Positions 1-38,107 of a stretch of 64,000 bases of DNA are shown in pieces. The notes beneath the pieces are model-generated. The model was not told the origin of the DNA and did not search any database. It saw only the letters and a program-made list of their open reading frames with translations. How positions within the stretch are numbered: position 1 is the first letter of the stretch; each line of letters starts with the position of its first letter. The translations under genes and the position numbers were made by a program. This DNA comes from Periplaneta americana (lineage: Eukaryota > Arthropoda > Insecta > Blattodea > Blattidae). The stretch lies in contig NC_091125.1 in NCBI RefSeq assembly GCF_040183065.1, forward strand, positions 130,587,121-130,651,120, read 5' to 3'.

Positions 1-1389
1 CGTATGCAGTACTGAGTTAGTGAGTATAGTACGTTCCAGAAATATGTTCACATTTTCCAGTGACGAAAGAGCTTTCAATATTGAATCATATTTTCGCACA
101 GATACTGTCGTCCGTTTGCCTACATCGCATCCCAGTTTCCCCCACCTGCTTCTGTTCGGCCCTCTGTAAAGTCTAGTAGCTGGGCTGTCTTAGCTCTTTT
201 CTGAAGACATTAATTTCTGTTAGGAATTGGACGTCTATGTAATATTATACAACTGTTTAAAATAACTGAAGTAAAAGGGTCTCGTTAAGTAATTAAATGT
301 CACTTGATTCCCCCCCCCCCCTTTCTACGACCCTGCGACAAAACCACTTGAACGGACAGTAGATAGCATGTCTGAGTAATTTTATCTTTTCGGATCAGAC
401 AGAAGTGAAGATTAAATTTACAATACATAAGGTACTCTTTTATAGAGTAGGTACAGAATTATTTCAACATGAGTTACTAGTACGAAGGACGAAACTGGTA
501 ATTGGAATTAGGTACAAGAATCTATAGTGCGATAATATGCACAAAAGAACTGAAGCCTGTATCGAAATGAACGGCCACCATTTTCAAAAATGTGTTTAAA
601 TATCCATATTATGATTATTTTTCAATTTAACTTCATTCTCTATATTGTACGCTAATGTTCTGTAACAGTACAATGTACACTGCATAATGAATACGTCCAC
701 ATATACAGCTCAGTTCGTGAGTAAAACACTAAGTGTTAATACAGTACTGTATTTTGGTTAAACAAAAACGTAATGAAAATTATCAAACTCAAAATTGAGA
801 TATTTCCTAGTTTACATAAATGGATGAACTACTTTTCTTCCCTCCTATACCTAGTAAAGTGATTTGTATTTTACACCAGTATCATCGAACTCCAATCTTG
901 GAAGGGGGAGCAAGCGGTGTTTCTGATTCTAGACCTTTAATTCAAAGATATAGCCAGGTTAATATTAAAAATGTTAGTAAAAATAAAATGATGTCCCCTG
1001 TATAATGTTTCACTTGTGTAATAAGTGCAAAACATTTTGTAGCTGAAAAGAAAAAGCATTTTCTTGTCTTTCTCTCTCTCTCTTTTCTTTAGACATATCA
1101 TGAGAATGTGAAAAGTTGGTATATGCAGGATTGCATTTTCTTTTTAAGATATTAAATTTCTGCTTAGATTAGCCAGTTGCATTATATTTGAAATTCGTAC
1201 TAGAATAGCATTTTGCATTGTATTTACGGTTAAGTGCTCATTAATATATTTTATTCACTTGTTAACTTGATTATATAAGAACATATTTTTGTACATATAA
1301 TTGTGGACAGTAATTCAAAGTGTTCAACAATAAATTGTTTTCATTATATTAATGATTTTGCTACTAGTTCACTTTTCTTGTTTCATAAG
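1..1389. other. AT-rich intergenic DNA, no gene recognised
   Basis: I see no recognisable coding sequence here. A 61-codon open frame at 820-1005 resembles no family I know. There is a C-run near 310, a CT-rich run near 1070-1090 and a lone AATAAA near 1328. The stretch could hold untranslated sequence of a gene upstream of the window, but nothing shows that directly. Confidence 0.5.
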
Positions 1390-1466
1390 GTAACCACCCT
1401 GACTGCGTCACTATTCGGACATTTTCAGATGATGGATGTGAGACGAGTTTAGAACATTGCAGTAAA
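1390..1466 (+). other. Possible isolated exon, gene unknown
   Basis: A pyrimidine-rich acceptor ends in AG at 1388-1389 and a strong GTAAGT donor starts at 1467. The 77 bp between read openly as 25 codons rich in Cys, Asp and Thr (NHPDCV... to ...EHCSK) after two bases of a split codon. I first took it for a TMEM135 exon, but the real TMEM135 first exon lies at 7671. It could belong to an upstream gene or be chance. Confidence 0.2.
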
Positions 1467-1749
1467 GTAAGTTTTTAATTTTGATATTCGTAACCTACAA
1501 GAAGTTAAGATACTTCATTTAGAATTATCATTATGACATTTGTAGTATATGCTGATGTTGTAGTGGCGTGTTCTTTTTTCAATTGATGTTGAAATTATTT
1601 ACAAGGTGGAGAATTTTCAGCGATCTATTGTTGAACTGGGATAAAACTTTATGGATTGATTCAAATATGTATTTAAACAACCTAATAGCTTATTTATACT
1701 TTTGGACTTTATTTACACAATTGAAGTTATTTTTTAAAACCACATCCTT

Positions 1750-1912
1750 CAGGTGACCTCCATTTGCAATGCACTACTAAAATCTCTTCTGGAAACTTGT
1801 TCTTGAGCTCTTGAATATCATGTAATCTGTGAGAGAACAGTCTCTTTTTAAAAAATCCCCAGAACAAAAATTTCGGAGCTGTCAAATTGGGTGAGCACAA
1901 AGGTCATGAAAT
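1750..1912 (-). mobile_element. Relic of a Tc1/mariner-superfamily transposase 3' end
   Basis: On the minus strand one frame reads NLTAPKFLFWGFFKKRLFSH followed by HDIQELKNKFPEEI. This matches the region around the third catalytic Asp of insect transposases of the 'PDLTPLDFFLWG ... IQELK' type. The catalytic Asp itself is replaced in this copy. No ends were identified and it is clearly inactive. Confidence 0.5.
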
Positions 1913-2056
1913 ATCACCAGATTGGAAGATAATGCATCTTGGGAAGAACCACTGCAAGTATTTGCAAATGAAAATTCTTCTATAGAGTCGGGGCCATGTA
2001 CAGGATGTTTGAAGAGGGGGAAAAAAAAAACTTTTTTTTTTTTTCATAAAGTAGTT

Positions 2057-2843
2057 CACAAACGATTAGGGAAAACACGGGAATTTTACTTTAAGCAAGT
2101 AGACAGGTTTGGAAGTAAATCCTGAAAAGACAAAGTATATGATTATGTCTCGTGACGAGAATATTGTACGAAATGGAAATATAAAAATTGGAAATTTATT
2201 TTTTGAAGAGGTGGAAAAATTCAAATACCTGGGAGCAACAGTAACAAATATAAATGATACTCGGGAGGAAATTAAACACAGAATAAATATGGGAAATGCC
2301 TGTTATTATTTGGTTGAGAAGCTTTTATCATCCAGTCTGCTGTCAAAAAAGCCGAAAGTTAGAATTTATAAAACAGTTATATTACTGGTTATTTATGGTT
2401 GTGAAACTTGGACTCTCACTTTGAGAGAAGAACATAGGTTAAGGGTGTTTGAGAATAAGGTGCTTAGGAAAATATTTGGGGCTAAGAGTGATGAAGTTAC
2501 AGGAGAATGGAGAAAGTTACACAACACAGAACTGCACGCATTGTATTCTTCACCTGACAATTAGGAACATTAAATCCAGATGTTTGAGATGGGCAGGGCA
2601 TGTAGCACGTATGCGCGAATCCAGAAATGCATATAGAGTGTTAGTTGGGAGGCCGGATGGAAAAAAGACCTTTGGGGAGGCCAAGACGTAGATGGGAAGA
2701 TAATATTAAAGTGTATTTGAGGGAGGTGGGATATGATGATAGAGACTGGATTAATCTTTCACAGGAAAGGGGCCAATGGTGGGCTTATGTGAGGGCGGCA
2801 ATGAACCTCCGGGTTGCTTAAAAGCCAGTAAGTAAGTAAGTTT
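2057..2843 (+). mobile_element. 5'-truncated LINE, reverse transcriptase C-terminal part
   Basis: Frames on + carry the C-terminal part of a non-LTR reverse transcriptase: NPEKTKYMIMSRD, then YLGATVTNIND, YGCETWTLTLREE, VLRKIFGAK and RWAGHVARM. These end in the AACCTCCGGGTT region and a short (GTAA)n tail. The frame is broken once near 2560, where translation must shift to continue. The upstream polymerase domain and endonuclease are missing, as is usual for 5' truncation. Other copies of the family lie at 14757-16375 and 23230-24310 (minus), and a shortened relative is at 50982. The clade is uncertain. Confidence 0.85.
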
Positions 2844-3704
2844 ACTATAAACCTTTTCAGGAAGATCGAAATGAGTCCATGCTATCCTCCATCAACCCAC
2901 ATTTTGTGAGCGTTTCTTTTCGAAAACTACAATGAATTGCTAGCTGCAATTTAGCACACAGGCTGTGTATGTGTAATTGATAAAATAATTGTGTAATTTT
3001 ATTGGAAATGATTGTTATCTAAGTTGTGGAATATCCATTAATTTTTTATGCCACTTCAGGATGTCATCCTCAGTAGCTTTAATTGTGATAAATAAGTACT
3101 GTTTATGCAGAGGCGCCAAACTTTCAAGAGGATTATTAGGAGGACTCGGAAGTTGACAAAATAACGTCTTTTTTCTGAGACATCACAGACCAGGTGCGTC
3201 CAACAACTAGAGAAGACATGAAACAAAGAATTAGACAAGCCACACCATGTGTGTCTCTCAGCTGTGCTGAAGTTTTCCGCGCAATCACGGATGTTAGGAG
3301 GAGATCAGAACATTGTTTAGCACAGGGTGGCGGACATTTTGAACAATTACTATGAAGAGTGTACGTACATAAACAACATACAACATTTCTCAGAAAATAC
3401 CATTTTTGTTGCTTTGTGAGTAAACAATAAAAATTAGAAAAAAAAAGTTTCAGTAAAAATAGTTTCTTTTTAAAAGTAGTTTCCAATGGCACCTTCAGTG
3501 ACCCATGTTCTCATTTGAAATTTGGAAGTTGACCACAGGTACCCCTGCTTCCGGTTTGTTACGGGAAATGGGACTACCACCAATCGATTCTTTACATAGG
3601 TTTTGGTTGTCAAAATTGTTTTATGAACAACCAGTATCATATAGTTTTCGAGGAAAAAGGCTGATATGGGTGGTCTGAAACATCCGGTATATATATATTC
3701 GTTG
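2844..3704. other. Unassigned intergenic DNA
   Basis: Open frames at 3056-3238 and 3136-3492 on minus resemble nothing I know. The end of the stretch (near 3660-3690) reads like the terminal part of a decayed DNA transposon, but no transposase motif was found to support it. Confidence 0.3.
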
Positions 3705-4060
3705 CATAATGTTAGAATTTCTTGTCTTCACCCAAGCATTTCACTAATTCAATGGGGAGTCCATCAGCTCGTGTTACTTTCCCATTCTTTATTTCCCTAA
3801 GTGCTAGTTAAACTTCTTCTCTTAAAATAGAAAATCCTTTTTCGTCTATAGCCAAGTCATCTGGACGATTTCCTGTCTCATATAACTCTTCTACATATTT
3901 TGTCCTCTATCAACTACATGGATTTTCTGTTCTTATTTGTGGAGTCCATACATTTTACTTCACGGTACATTAAATAATATCTTCCTTTTCTCTCTAGATC
4001 CTCTGTGTCTTTAGATTTCCCTTTCATTCAGTCTTCCTTCGCATTGTTGTTACATATTGC
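3705..4060 (-). mobile_element. LINE reverse-transcriptase fragment
   Basis: The minus strand reads KGFSILREEV, then LALREIKNGKVTRADGLPIE and LVKCLGED. This is the region just before the palm of an RTE/BovB-like reverse transcriptase (family pattern: LREEVE.A...KNGKA.G.DGIP.ELLK.LGE). It is short, interrupted and without ends. It may belong to the same family as the fragments at 18550, 25555 and 37655. Confidence 0.65.
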
Positions 4061-4316
4061 ATTAGTAATATACAGAAAGAATGAAAATTGAAAACCATAA
4101 ATAAGGTATCTGTCTAGAACCTAAAACTTAAAAGAGGATAAATGCTGTCCCTGGCAGAAATAAATTAATACCTTTCCAACAGGGGATACCGAATTCTCCA
4201 AGGAGGACGGTTCTCGGCATCCCCCCCCCCCAATAAATTCACACCCTACATGCACAAGACTTTCCTTTCCTGAAATCACACTTAACTGAAGATAAAAAAT
4301 GCAATTTATAGAATAT

Positions 4317-5078
4317 TGTGACAGCGACGTGAGATTCGAACTCACGACAAGCGTCCCGCAAGAAAGCAGATCGCGCGGGGACGGCGCGCGGCGGTGAGAA
4401 GTAAGGGGAGAGGGCCTACGCGGCGAGAGAGTGGAGAGAGAGAGAGTGCGCGCGCATCTGGTGCTGGTAGAGAGGAGAGGGCTCTGGATTTTTCTGGAGT
4501 GCCATCTCTAGAGACGCGTGGAACTTTCGAGGCTATGTCGCTGTGGTTATAAATTACAGACGCGAAGGAACGAGAGCAGTTTTTCAGTTGATTAGTCAGC
4601 CAGTCAGTGACTAAGCCAGAGCAAGCAAGCCAGTCTTGTGTACCGGAGTTCGACTCGAGTGTGCGTCCGCGACTGTGTCAGCATCCGAAGGCCTGAGTTC
4701 GAGTGCAGTGGACCGCAGTTGGAGGGACCTGAGTTCGAGTGCAGTGGACCGCAGTTGGAGGGACCTGAGTTCGAGTACAGTGAACTGTCTCTGAAGGTCT
4801 GTGGTTCGAGATACTGTGAACTCGAGTGACTGAGCTAGAAGAACTGAGAACTGATAGTTCTGATTTGTAAATAGTGCTTTGTAAATATTAGTTAAGATTA
4901 ACAGTTCATTGTTGTTCGTAATAGTCCAAGTAAATTGTCATTGTCGTCGGTGGAGTGCTATAACGAATACTATGTTAAGTGAAAATCCAATTGTTGACGA
5001 GAGCGTTTAAGGTGAATTGTAGAAAGGAATTATTGTTGGAAGAATAAAATCCTATTGTTGATTTGAAAGAAATTCACA
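4317..5078 (+). mobile_element. Solo LTR, probable Ty3/Gypsy-type, copy A
   Basis: A 762-bp sequence begins TGTGACAG and ends TTCACA. It is flanked by the 4-bp duplication ATAT (4313-4316 and 5079-5082). It contains a TATA-like TTATAAATTA near 4550 and AATAAA near the 3' end, so it reads as one LTR on +. A roughly 36-bp unit is repeated in tandem around 4690-4790. No internal coding part is next to it, so it is a solo LTR. Copies B (44584-45277) and C (22374-about 23160) share much of the sequence. The intact target duplication suggests moderate age. Confidence 0.75.
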
Positions 5079-5363
5079 ATATATAAGAATGTTAATGAAA
5101 ATCTGAGAAAAGGCTAAAGCAGCTACATGAAGTCTAGTAGGAAAAACTACAGAACAGTCTATGACATTCTCGGCGTCAAGTGGGCCCGGCTTTAGCACTT
5201 GTCATTCCCGGTAAACGGGGTCCGCTGTACAGTCTTTCTCTGCCTTCTGTCTCCTTTCCTACCTTCAAGGACACAGCACATGGTCATATTGCAACTGATG
5301 GCTTCTGTTCAGTTGCCTATGACCTCTGTTGATGTTTGTATTGATGTTCGTACGTCTTACAAA

Positions 5364-5956
5364 CAAACATTCTGATGGAGGCAGATAAAATAGTTAAATT
5401 TTTTTCTTCCATCATGTTAATAATGTCAAAAGAAGTGCTTATACAAATTTTGGCCACTCGACCGCAATTACGAGACCGTCCAGAAAGTGACTTTCCCTGG
5501 GGCTGTTTACAGAAAAAAAGAGCACAGTTGCATGGAAAGGTTTATTGAAACAGGTATAGCAATTGTTGCGCTATTTGTCAACATAACCACCACTGGAATT
5601 GAGACATTTGTCATACCATGGAATCAATTTTTGTATCCTTGTGTCATAGAAGTCAGCCACCTGGGATCGGAACCAGCATTTGACAACCGTCTGTACCTCT
5701 CTGTCGATCCCATGATATGACAAATGTCTCAATTCCGGTGGGGAATATGTTGAAAAATAGCTCAACAATTGCTGTGTCTGTTTCAATAAATTTTTCCAAT
5801 GAAATTTTTCCGTTAACACCCTCTGGAGAATTTATTTTTACGGCCCTCATAATTGCGGTTGAGTGGCCAAAATTTGTACAAGCACTTCTTTTGACATTAC
5901 TAACATGGTGGAAGAAAAAAATTTAACTTTTTTATTTGCTGCCATCAGAATGTTTG
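5364..5956. mobile_element. Palindromic mariner derivative made of two 3' ends
   Basis: The two halves are inverted copies. The outer CAAACATTCTGATGG at 5364 matches its complement ending at 5956, and similarity continues inward to about 5630 and 5700. Read outward, each arm encodes the end of a mariner-type transposase: on + YDKCLNSGGEYVEK then stop (near 5715-5760), on minus [17 protein letters not shown] then stop (near 5640-5571). The element is therefore two 5'-truncated 3' ends joined tail-outward. A related single arm is at 60603-61165. Confidence 0.75.
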
Positions 5957-5989
5957 CTTATTAGTTGAAGATTGAAGATTGTGGCTTAA

Positions 5990-7323
5990 TATGACACCAC
6001 AAAAGTTTACATTAAAATAAAGGATTTATCTTGTCGAGTGTTACTTGATAACGAAGAATTGTGGAACAGTGCGACGACGTTTTGTAACGCAATTTTCTGG
6101 TGTTCCCGTTCCACTGTATTAAACCTCGTAAAAAAGTTTTGAGAAACGAGGTCATTTCTGATTAAACGTGGAAAGAGAAACCCAAGTGTACTTACTGAGG
6201 AAAAACTCGATGAGATAGGAAAAAGATTAAAACATTCTCCTCGAAAATTTCTCCGCTGTCTCTTACAAGAAACAGGTGTTTCGAAAACCACAACATTTAG
6301 AGCCACAAAAATTCTTAAATTTAAGCCTTACAGAGTGGCAATAGTGCACGAATTGCAGCCTAGAGATATGTGAGTCGTGTGAATTTTCGTAACTGGGTTT
6401 TACGAAGTGTTGCCGATGGCATTGTGAATCCTACAGTAATTATTTTCACAGATGAAGGATGGTTTCTCTTACATGGCCATGTTATAACGCAAAACAGTAG
6501 TTACTGGAGTACAGAAAATCCTCATCACATTCATGAAACTCGTTGGCCTTGGTAGCGTAGTCGGTATAGTGCTGGCCTTCTGTGCTCGAGGTTGCGGGTT
6601 CGATCCCAGGCCAGATCGATGGCATTTAAGTGTGTTTAAATGCGACGGGCTCATGTCAGTAGATTTACTGGCATGTAAAAGAACTCCTGCGGGATAAAAT
6701 TCCGGCACACCAGTGACACTGATATAACCTCTGCAGTTGCGAGTGTCGTTAAGTAAACCGTAACTTAACTTCATGAAACTCCTTTACATGATGAGAAGGT
6801 TGGCGTATGGTGTGCTGTAACTGCACATAGGATTATAGACCCTATATTTTTTGACGATACAATCAATGGTGACAGATACATAACACAAATTCTCAACCCA
6901 TTTTTTGTACAGTTAACCGATATCGAATGTCGGAATGCTTATTTCCAGGAGGATTCAGCAGCAACTGCCCATACAGTAGCTGAAATATTGAATTTGATAA
7001 GAGAAATATTCGAGAACAGGGTTATTACTAGAGGATTATGGCCTTCTAGGTCCCCCGATTTGTCAGTCTGCGATTTTTATTTATGGGGAAATCTAAAAAA
7101 TAAAGTATACAAAGACAATCCGCACACAATCCGTGAGATAAAAGATAGTGTTGTGGGAGAAATCGGGAGAATTACAGAAGACAAACTTGCACGTGTAAAA
7201 TTCCAATTTCCTCTGGAGATGTCAGGAATGTGTTGTAACAGAGGAACATCATTTTTAACACCTTCTGTTGCAGTCAAGGTTAGTAAACAGTATGAATATT
7301 GTAATTTTAATAGCCGACTCTAG
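5990..7323 (+). mobile_element. Decayed Tc1/mariner-superfamily transposon, split by a SINE
   Basis: Fragments in order on + are: an N-terminal segment with KQRIFLVECYLITKNCGTV-like residues from about 6004; the first catalytic Asp in FTDEGWFLLHG (near 6450); the second in YFQEDSAATAHT (near 6950); and the third in SRSPDLSVCDFYLWG (near 7050). Thirty-nine residues lie between the second and third Asp. The C-terminal region runs to a stop at 7323. The first third has several frame changes and stops, so no working transposase can be made. A SINE at 6542-6769 interrupts it. A relative is at 10680-11668. Confidence 0.8.
6542..6769 (+). mobile_element. tRNA-derived SINE inside a DNA transposon
   Basis: The element is flanked by a 12-bp duplication TTCATGAAACTC (6530-6541 and 6770-6781). 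A box A-like TAGCGTAGTCGGTATAGTGC is followed by a box B-like GGTTCGATCC. The body contains AACTCCTGCGGG and AAATTCCGGCACACC and ends TAAACCGTAACTTAA. It inserted into the transposase relic at 5990-7323, so it is younger than that element. Confidence 0.9.
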
Positions 7324-7670
7324 CGACTGTAGCGGACTCTGGTCACTAGGGATGAGAAACACTGACGCCGGGCCCTCTTGCCGGCGAGTGCCATAGAGAA
7401 TGTCATAGATTGCTCTGTACATGTAATGTTTGGTGATTTATTAGATTAGACTTGACAGAACTGGTTCATTGGTTCTGGCATGGGTAGGCCTACTTGTATT
7501 TCTTCCGTACAAAGTCGTTGACATCACTTCATTTTTACGCGTTTAACATGTCTTTTAACTACGTGCTGTTTAATTATTAATCGTAATTCAAGGCTATCTG
7601 TTAACGATAGGGCCTACCGTAACCTTCGACAAGCAGTTGCTATCGTTCAAAGTAAAGTGCGACACCGAAA
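7324..7670 (+). promoter_or_regulatory. TMEM135 upstream region and probable 5' UTR
   Basis: This 347-bp stretch separates the decayed transposon from the TMEM135 start codon. No convincing TATA box is visible. The start codon context GAAAATGG fits a good initiation site. The promoter placement is inferred only from position. Confidence 0.4.
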
Positions 7671-35128
<27,458 letters not shown>

Positions 35129-35340
35129 TGACACTCATTGTTGCTTCACTTTGTTTTGGTTGTGGTAGATTTTGGTCACAAATGAGATCATTCTATATTT
35201 TGCACATTTTACTGTATTTGGAAACTCATAGTATAGAACAGTGTTCTGCAACCTTTTTTCTACTCACAGCACACCCTAGACGGGCCTAGACTCAACATGC
35301 CACACCAAAACATATGATGTGACTCTCTTAATATAATCAC

Positions 35341-35409
<69 letters not shown>

Positions 35410-35430
35410 GTTGTTGTTGTTGTTGTTGTT
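35341..35430. repeat. Microsatellite (ATT)n-(GTT)n
   Basis: ATT triplets run to about 35408, followed by GTT triplets. The GTT run is the AAC-type tail of the minus-strand LINE that begins at 35431. Confidence 0.9.
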
Positions 35431-35742
35431 ATTTTCTAATGCCAGGCGTTCGACAATAAAGTCATTTGACCTCTTTCACTCAAATATTTTTCAAAGATAT
35501 TGTCATGGTCAGCCACTGAAGCACAGATTTTGAAGTGTTCCGAATCCATTTCTTGATTTGAATTGCACAATGGGCAGTTAGTGGAACTGATATATTCCAA
35601 TTCTATGCAGGTGTTTGGCCAAACAATCATGGCCTATTGCCATCTAAATACAGCTACAGACGATTTGCGTGGTAAATCGGGAATTAACTGTGGATTATGA
35701 TGCAGAGAGTTCTATCTTTTCCCTTGAGATTGTGTTATCAAA
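35431..35742 (-). mobile_element. 3' fragment of an RNase H-bearing LINE
   Basis: The minus frame reads CPLCNSNQEMDSEHFKICAS, then DHDNIFEKY and WH before the stop, with an (AAC)n tail. Longer copies of the same family are at 50210-50735 and 62776-63245. The 5' side is cut off at about 35742, directly next to the palindromic element that follows. Confidence 0.75.
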
Positions 35743-35756
35743 TTTTATATATTATT

Positions 35757-37650
35757 TACCGAAGTACATATGATATTTCCATGCAGATATTCTGCGTCAT
35801 CATACGATGAAAGAGTAATGGAACGGAGAAAAATTCTCTCCGGCTCCGGGATTTGTACCGGGGTTTTTAGCTCTACGTGCTGTTGCTTTATCCACTAAGC
35901 CACACTGGATACCCACCCCGGCGTCGGACAGAATCGTTTCAGATTAAGTTCCAACTCTTGGGTTCCCTCTAGTGGCCGCCCTCTGCATTACGTCATAGAT
36001 GTCTATGAACGTAGGACTGAAGTCCACACATGTGCTGAGGTGCACTCGTTATGAGTGACTAGTTGGCCGGGATCCGACGGAATAAGCGCCATCTTAAATC
36101 ACGAAGTGATTTACGCAATAATATATATGATATGCATAAATCACTTAGTGATTTAAGACGGCGCTTATTCCGTCGGATCCCGGCCAACTAGTCACAAATT
36201 AACGAGTGCACCTCAGCACATGTGTGGACTTCAGTCCTACATTCATAGACATCTATGACGTAGTGCAGAGGGCAGCCACTAGAGGAAACCCAAGAGTTGG
36301 AACTTAATCTGAGATGATTCTGTCCGACGCCGGGGTGGGTATCCGGTGTGGCTTAGTGGATAAAGCATCAGCACGTAGAGCTGAAAACTCGGGTTCAAAT
36401 CCCGGTGCCGGAGAGAATTTTTCTCCGTTCCACTCATCTTTCATCCTATGATGACGCAGATTCCCATCCCGATGTTGGATCGAATCCTCTCAGTTTAAGT
36501 TCCACCTCTTTGTTTCCCTCTAGTGACCTACCCTCATGCACTGCGTCATAGATGTATCATAGTGGGACAATGTCCATATATGTTTAGAGGTGCACTCGTT
36601 ATGAATGACTAAGGGTCGTATTCATGAACGAGACTTTGACTGAAGACTTCCCAAAGTCGACTTTCGTAGTAAAGTTTAATTTTGTTAAAAGTCCTATTCA
36701 TAGACAGTACTTCTGAGAATTTGACTTTGACTTTGGTAAGTCGAGATTTGACGATCTTGTTCTAATGTTGGCAATCACAATCATGGCCTTCTAAACGAAT
36801 TAAATTAATGAATAACTGAAGTAGAGTAGGCATTGCCACTATAAAAGCCATCTTTTGAGTCTCAAATCAGTGAAACAATTGAACATCGGCAGACATTAAG
36901 CGATTGTTGCAGCATTTTTTAATTAATTCAATGTAAAATAATTGTGAAGACGTGAAAGATAAGAAGATGCCACCAATGACAGATTATGAAAGAGACATGC
37001 TACTAGAACTGGTGAAGAGGTATAAAGAATCAATTAAATATACAAAATCAATAGTAAACCATTAATCCTTATATCCGTAGAGCAATACCGAAGTGAAATG
37101 AGAGTATTATTAATGGAACAGGTAATCCTTTTTTATTATTCTATTATTCATCAGTGCATGTTGAAACATGTGAATATTATTTAATACGGTCAAGTTTTCA
37201 AATCTGTATCTTGATTTGAGTTCATTATCTCTATAAAATTCAATAGAGTTTTGCACATGTCTAATAATATGCCGAGAAACATGAAGGAGCTTCAAAAATT
37301 TCCTGGATGTTATCAATCTTCTCGGCAAATATAACAATTTCCAAAATATCAGCCATTTTTCTTATGTCCACGAACGAAAGTCACAGTCTAAGTCTAGATT
37401 TTCGGCGACTTCAAAGTAAAGTCACGATCGAAGTTTACTTTCGTCAAAGTGTCGACTTTGTACTTTCCAAAGTCAACTTTGGTCCAAAGTCTCGTCTATG
37501 AATACGACCCTAAGTGGCTGGGATCTGACAAAATAAGCATCATCTTAAATCACTAAGTAATTATTTTTCGCATATCATATATTATTATCTTTCATCCTAT
37601 GATGACGCAGAACATCTGCACAGAAATATCATATGTACTTCGGTACATCA
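35757..37650. repeat. Array of alternating inverted modules carrying tRNA-like sequences
   Basis: Unit 1 (35757-about 36118, minus) and unit 2 (about 36122-36462, +) form a large palindrome centred near 36120. Each unit has an outer part with GTACCGAAGTACATATGAT or GATGACGCAGA, a tRNA-like core and a roughly 230-bp inner part with GAGGTGCACTCGTTA. The + core reads GTGGCTTAGTGGATAAAGC (box A) and CGGGTTCAAATCCCGG (box B), with a perfect TCAGC/GCTGA stem around the loop ACGTAGA. Unit 3 (36463-about 37580, minus, core lost) is interrupted by a Harbinger-type element. A final outer end lies at about 37582-37650. Anticodon-loop position 33 is C, so these are not functional tRNA genes. Confidence 0.75.
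36613..37510. mobile_element. Deleted PIF/Harbinger transposon with TAA duplication
   Basis: Termini GGGTCGTATTCATGAACGAG and, inverted, GGGTCGTATTCATAGACGAG are flanked by TAA on each side (36610-36612 and 37511-37513). Many GACTTTG-type words fill the subterminal regions. On + near 36967, MPPMTDYERDMLLELVKRYK starts a Myb/SANT-like fragment. On minus near 37280-37180, RDNELKSRYRFENLTV resembles the N-terminal part of a Harbinger transposase. Both genes of a typical Harbinger thus leave traces, neither complete. It interrupts module 3 of the tRNA-like array. Confidence 0.8.
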
Positions 37651-37654
37651 TAAC

Positions 37655-38107
37655 AATATAAGGAAGAGACTAGTGAAGTGCTTTGTGTGGAGTGTAGTAT
37701 TGTATGGGGCAGAAACATGGACATTACGACGAAGTGAAGAGAAGCAAATAGAAGCATTTGAAATGTAGATATGGAGAAGGATGGAGTATGTGAAATGGAC
37801 AGATAGAGTAAGAAACGAAGCTGTGTTGGAAAGAGTGGATGAAGAAAGAATGATGCTGAAACTGATCAGAAAGAGGAAAAGGAATTAGCTGGGTCACTGG
37901 CTGAGAAGAAACTACCTACTGAAGGATGCACTGGAAGGAATGGTAAACGGGAGAAGAGTTCGTAGCAGAAGAAGATATAAGATGATAGACGACATTAAGA
38001 TAATATCATATGCAGAGACAAAGAGGAAGGCAGAAAATAGGAAAGATTGGAGAAAGCTGGGTTTGCTGTGAGAGACCTGCCCTTGGGCAGAGCATTGAAT
38101 GAATGAA
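37655..38107 (+). mobile_element. LINE 3' end (RTE/BovB-like) with GAAT-type tail
   Basis: The + strand reads VKCFVWSVVLYGAETWTLRR, then TDRVRNEAVLERVDEERMML, ALEGMVNGRRVRSRRRYKM and AENRKDWRKLGLL with a stop. A GAATGAATGAAT tail ends near 38107. Two in-frame stops (near 37767 and 37885) interrupt it. It abuts the outer end of the tRNA-like module array. Confidence 0.85.

Noticed and set aside
1390-1466. First thought to be the TMEM135 N-terminal exon
   Set aside because: The exon at 7671-7817 aligns with the family N-terminus without gaps and joins 10304 in phase, so this segment is not needed.
4638-4829. Small protein with repeated EFECSGPQLEG units
   Set aside because: It is a translation of tandem units inside a solo LTR, not a conserved gene.
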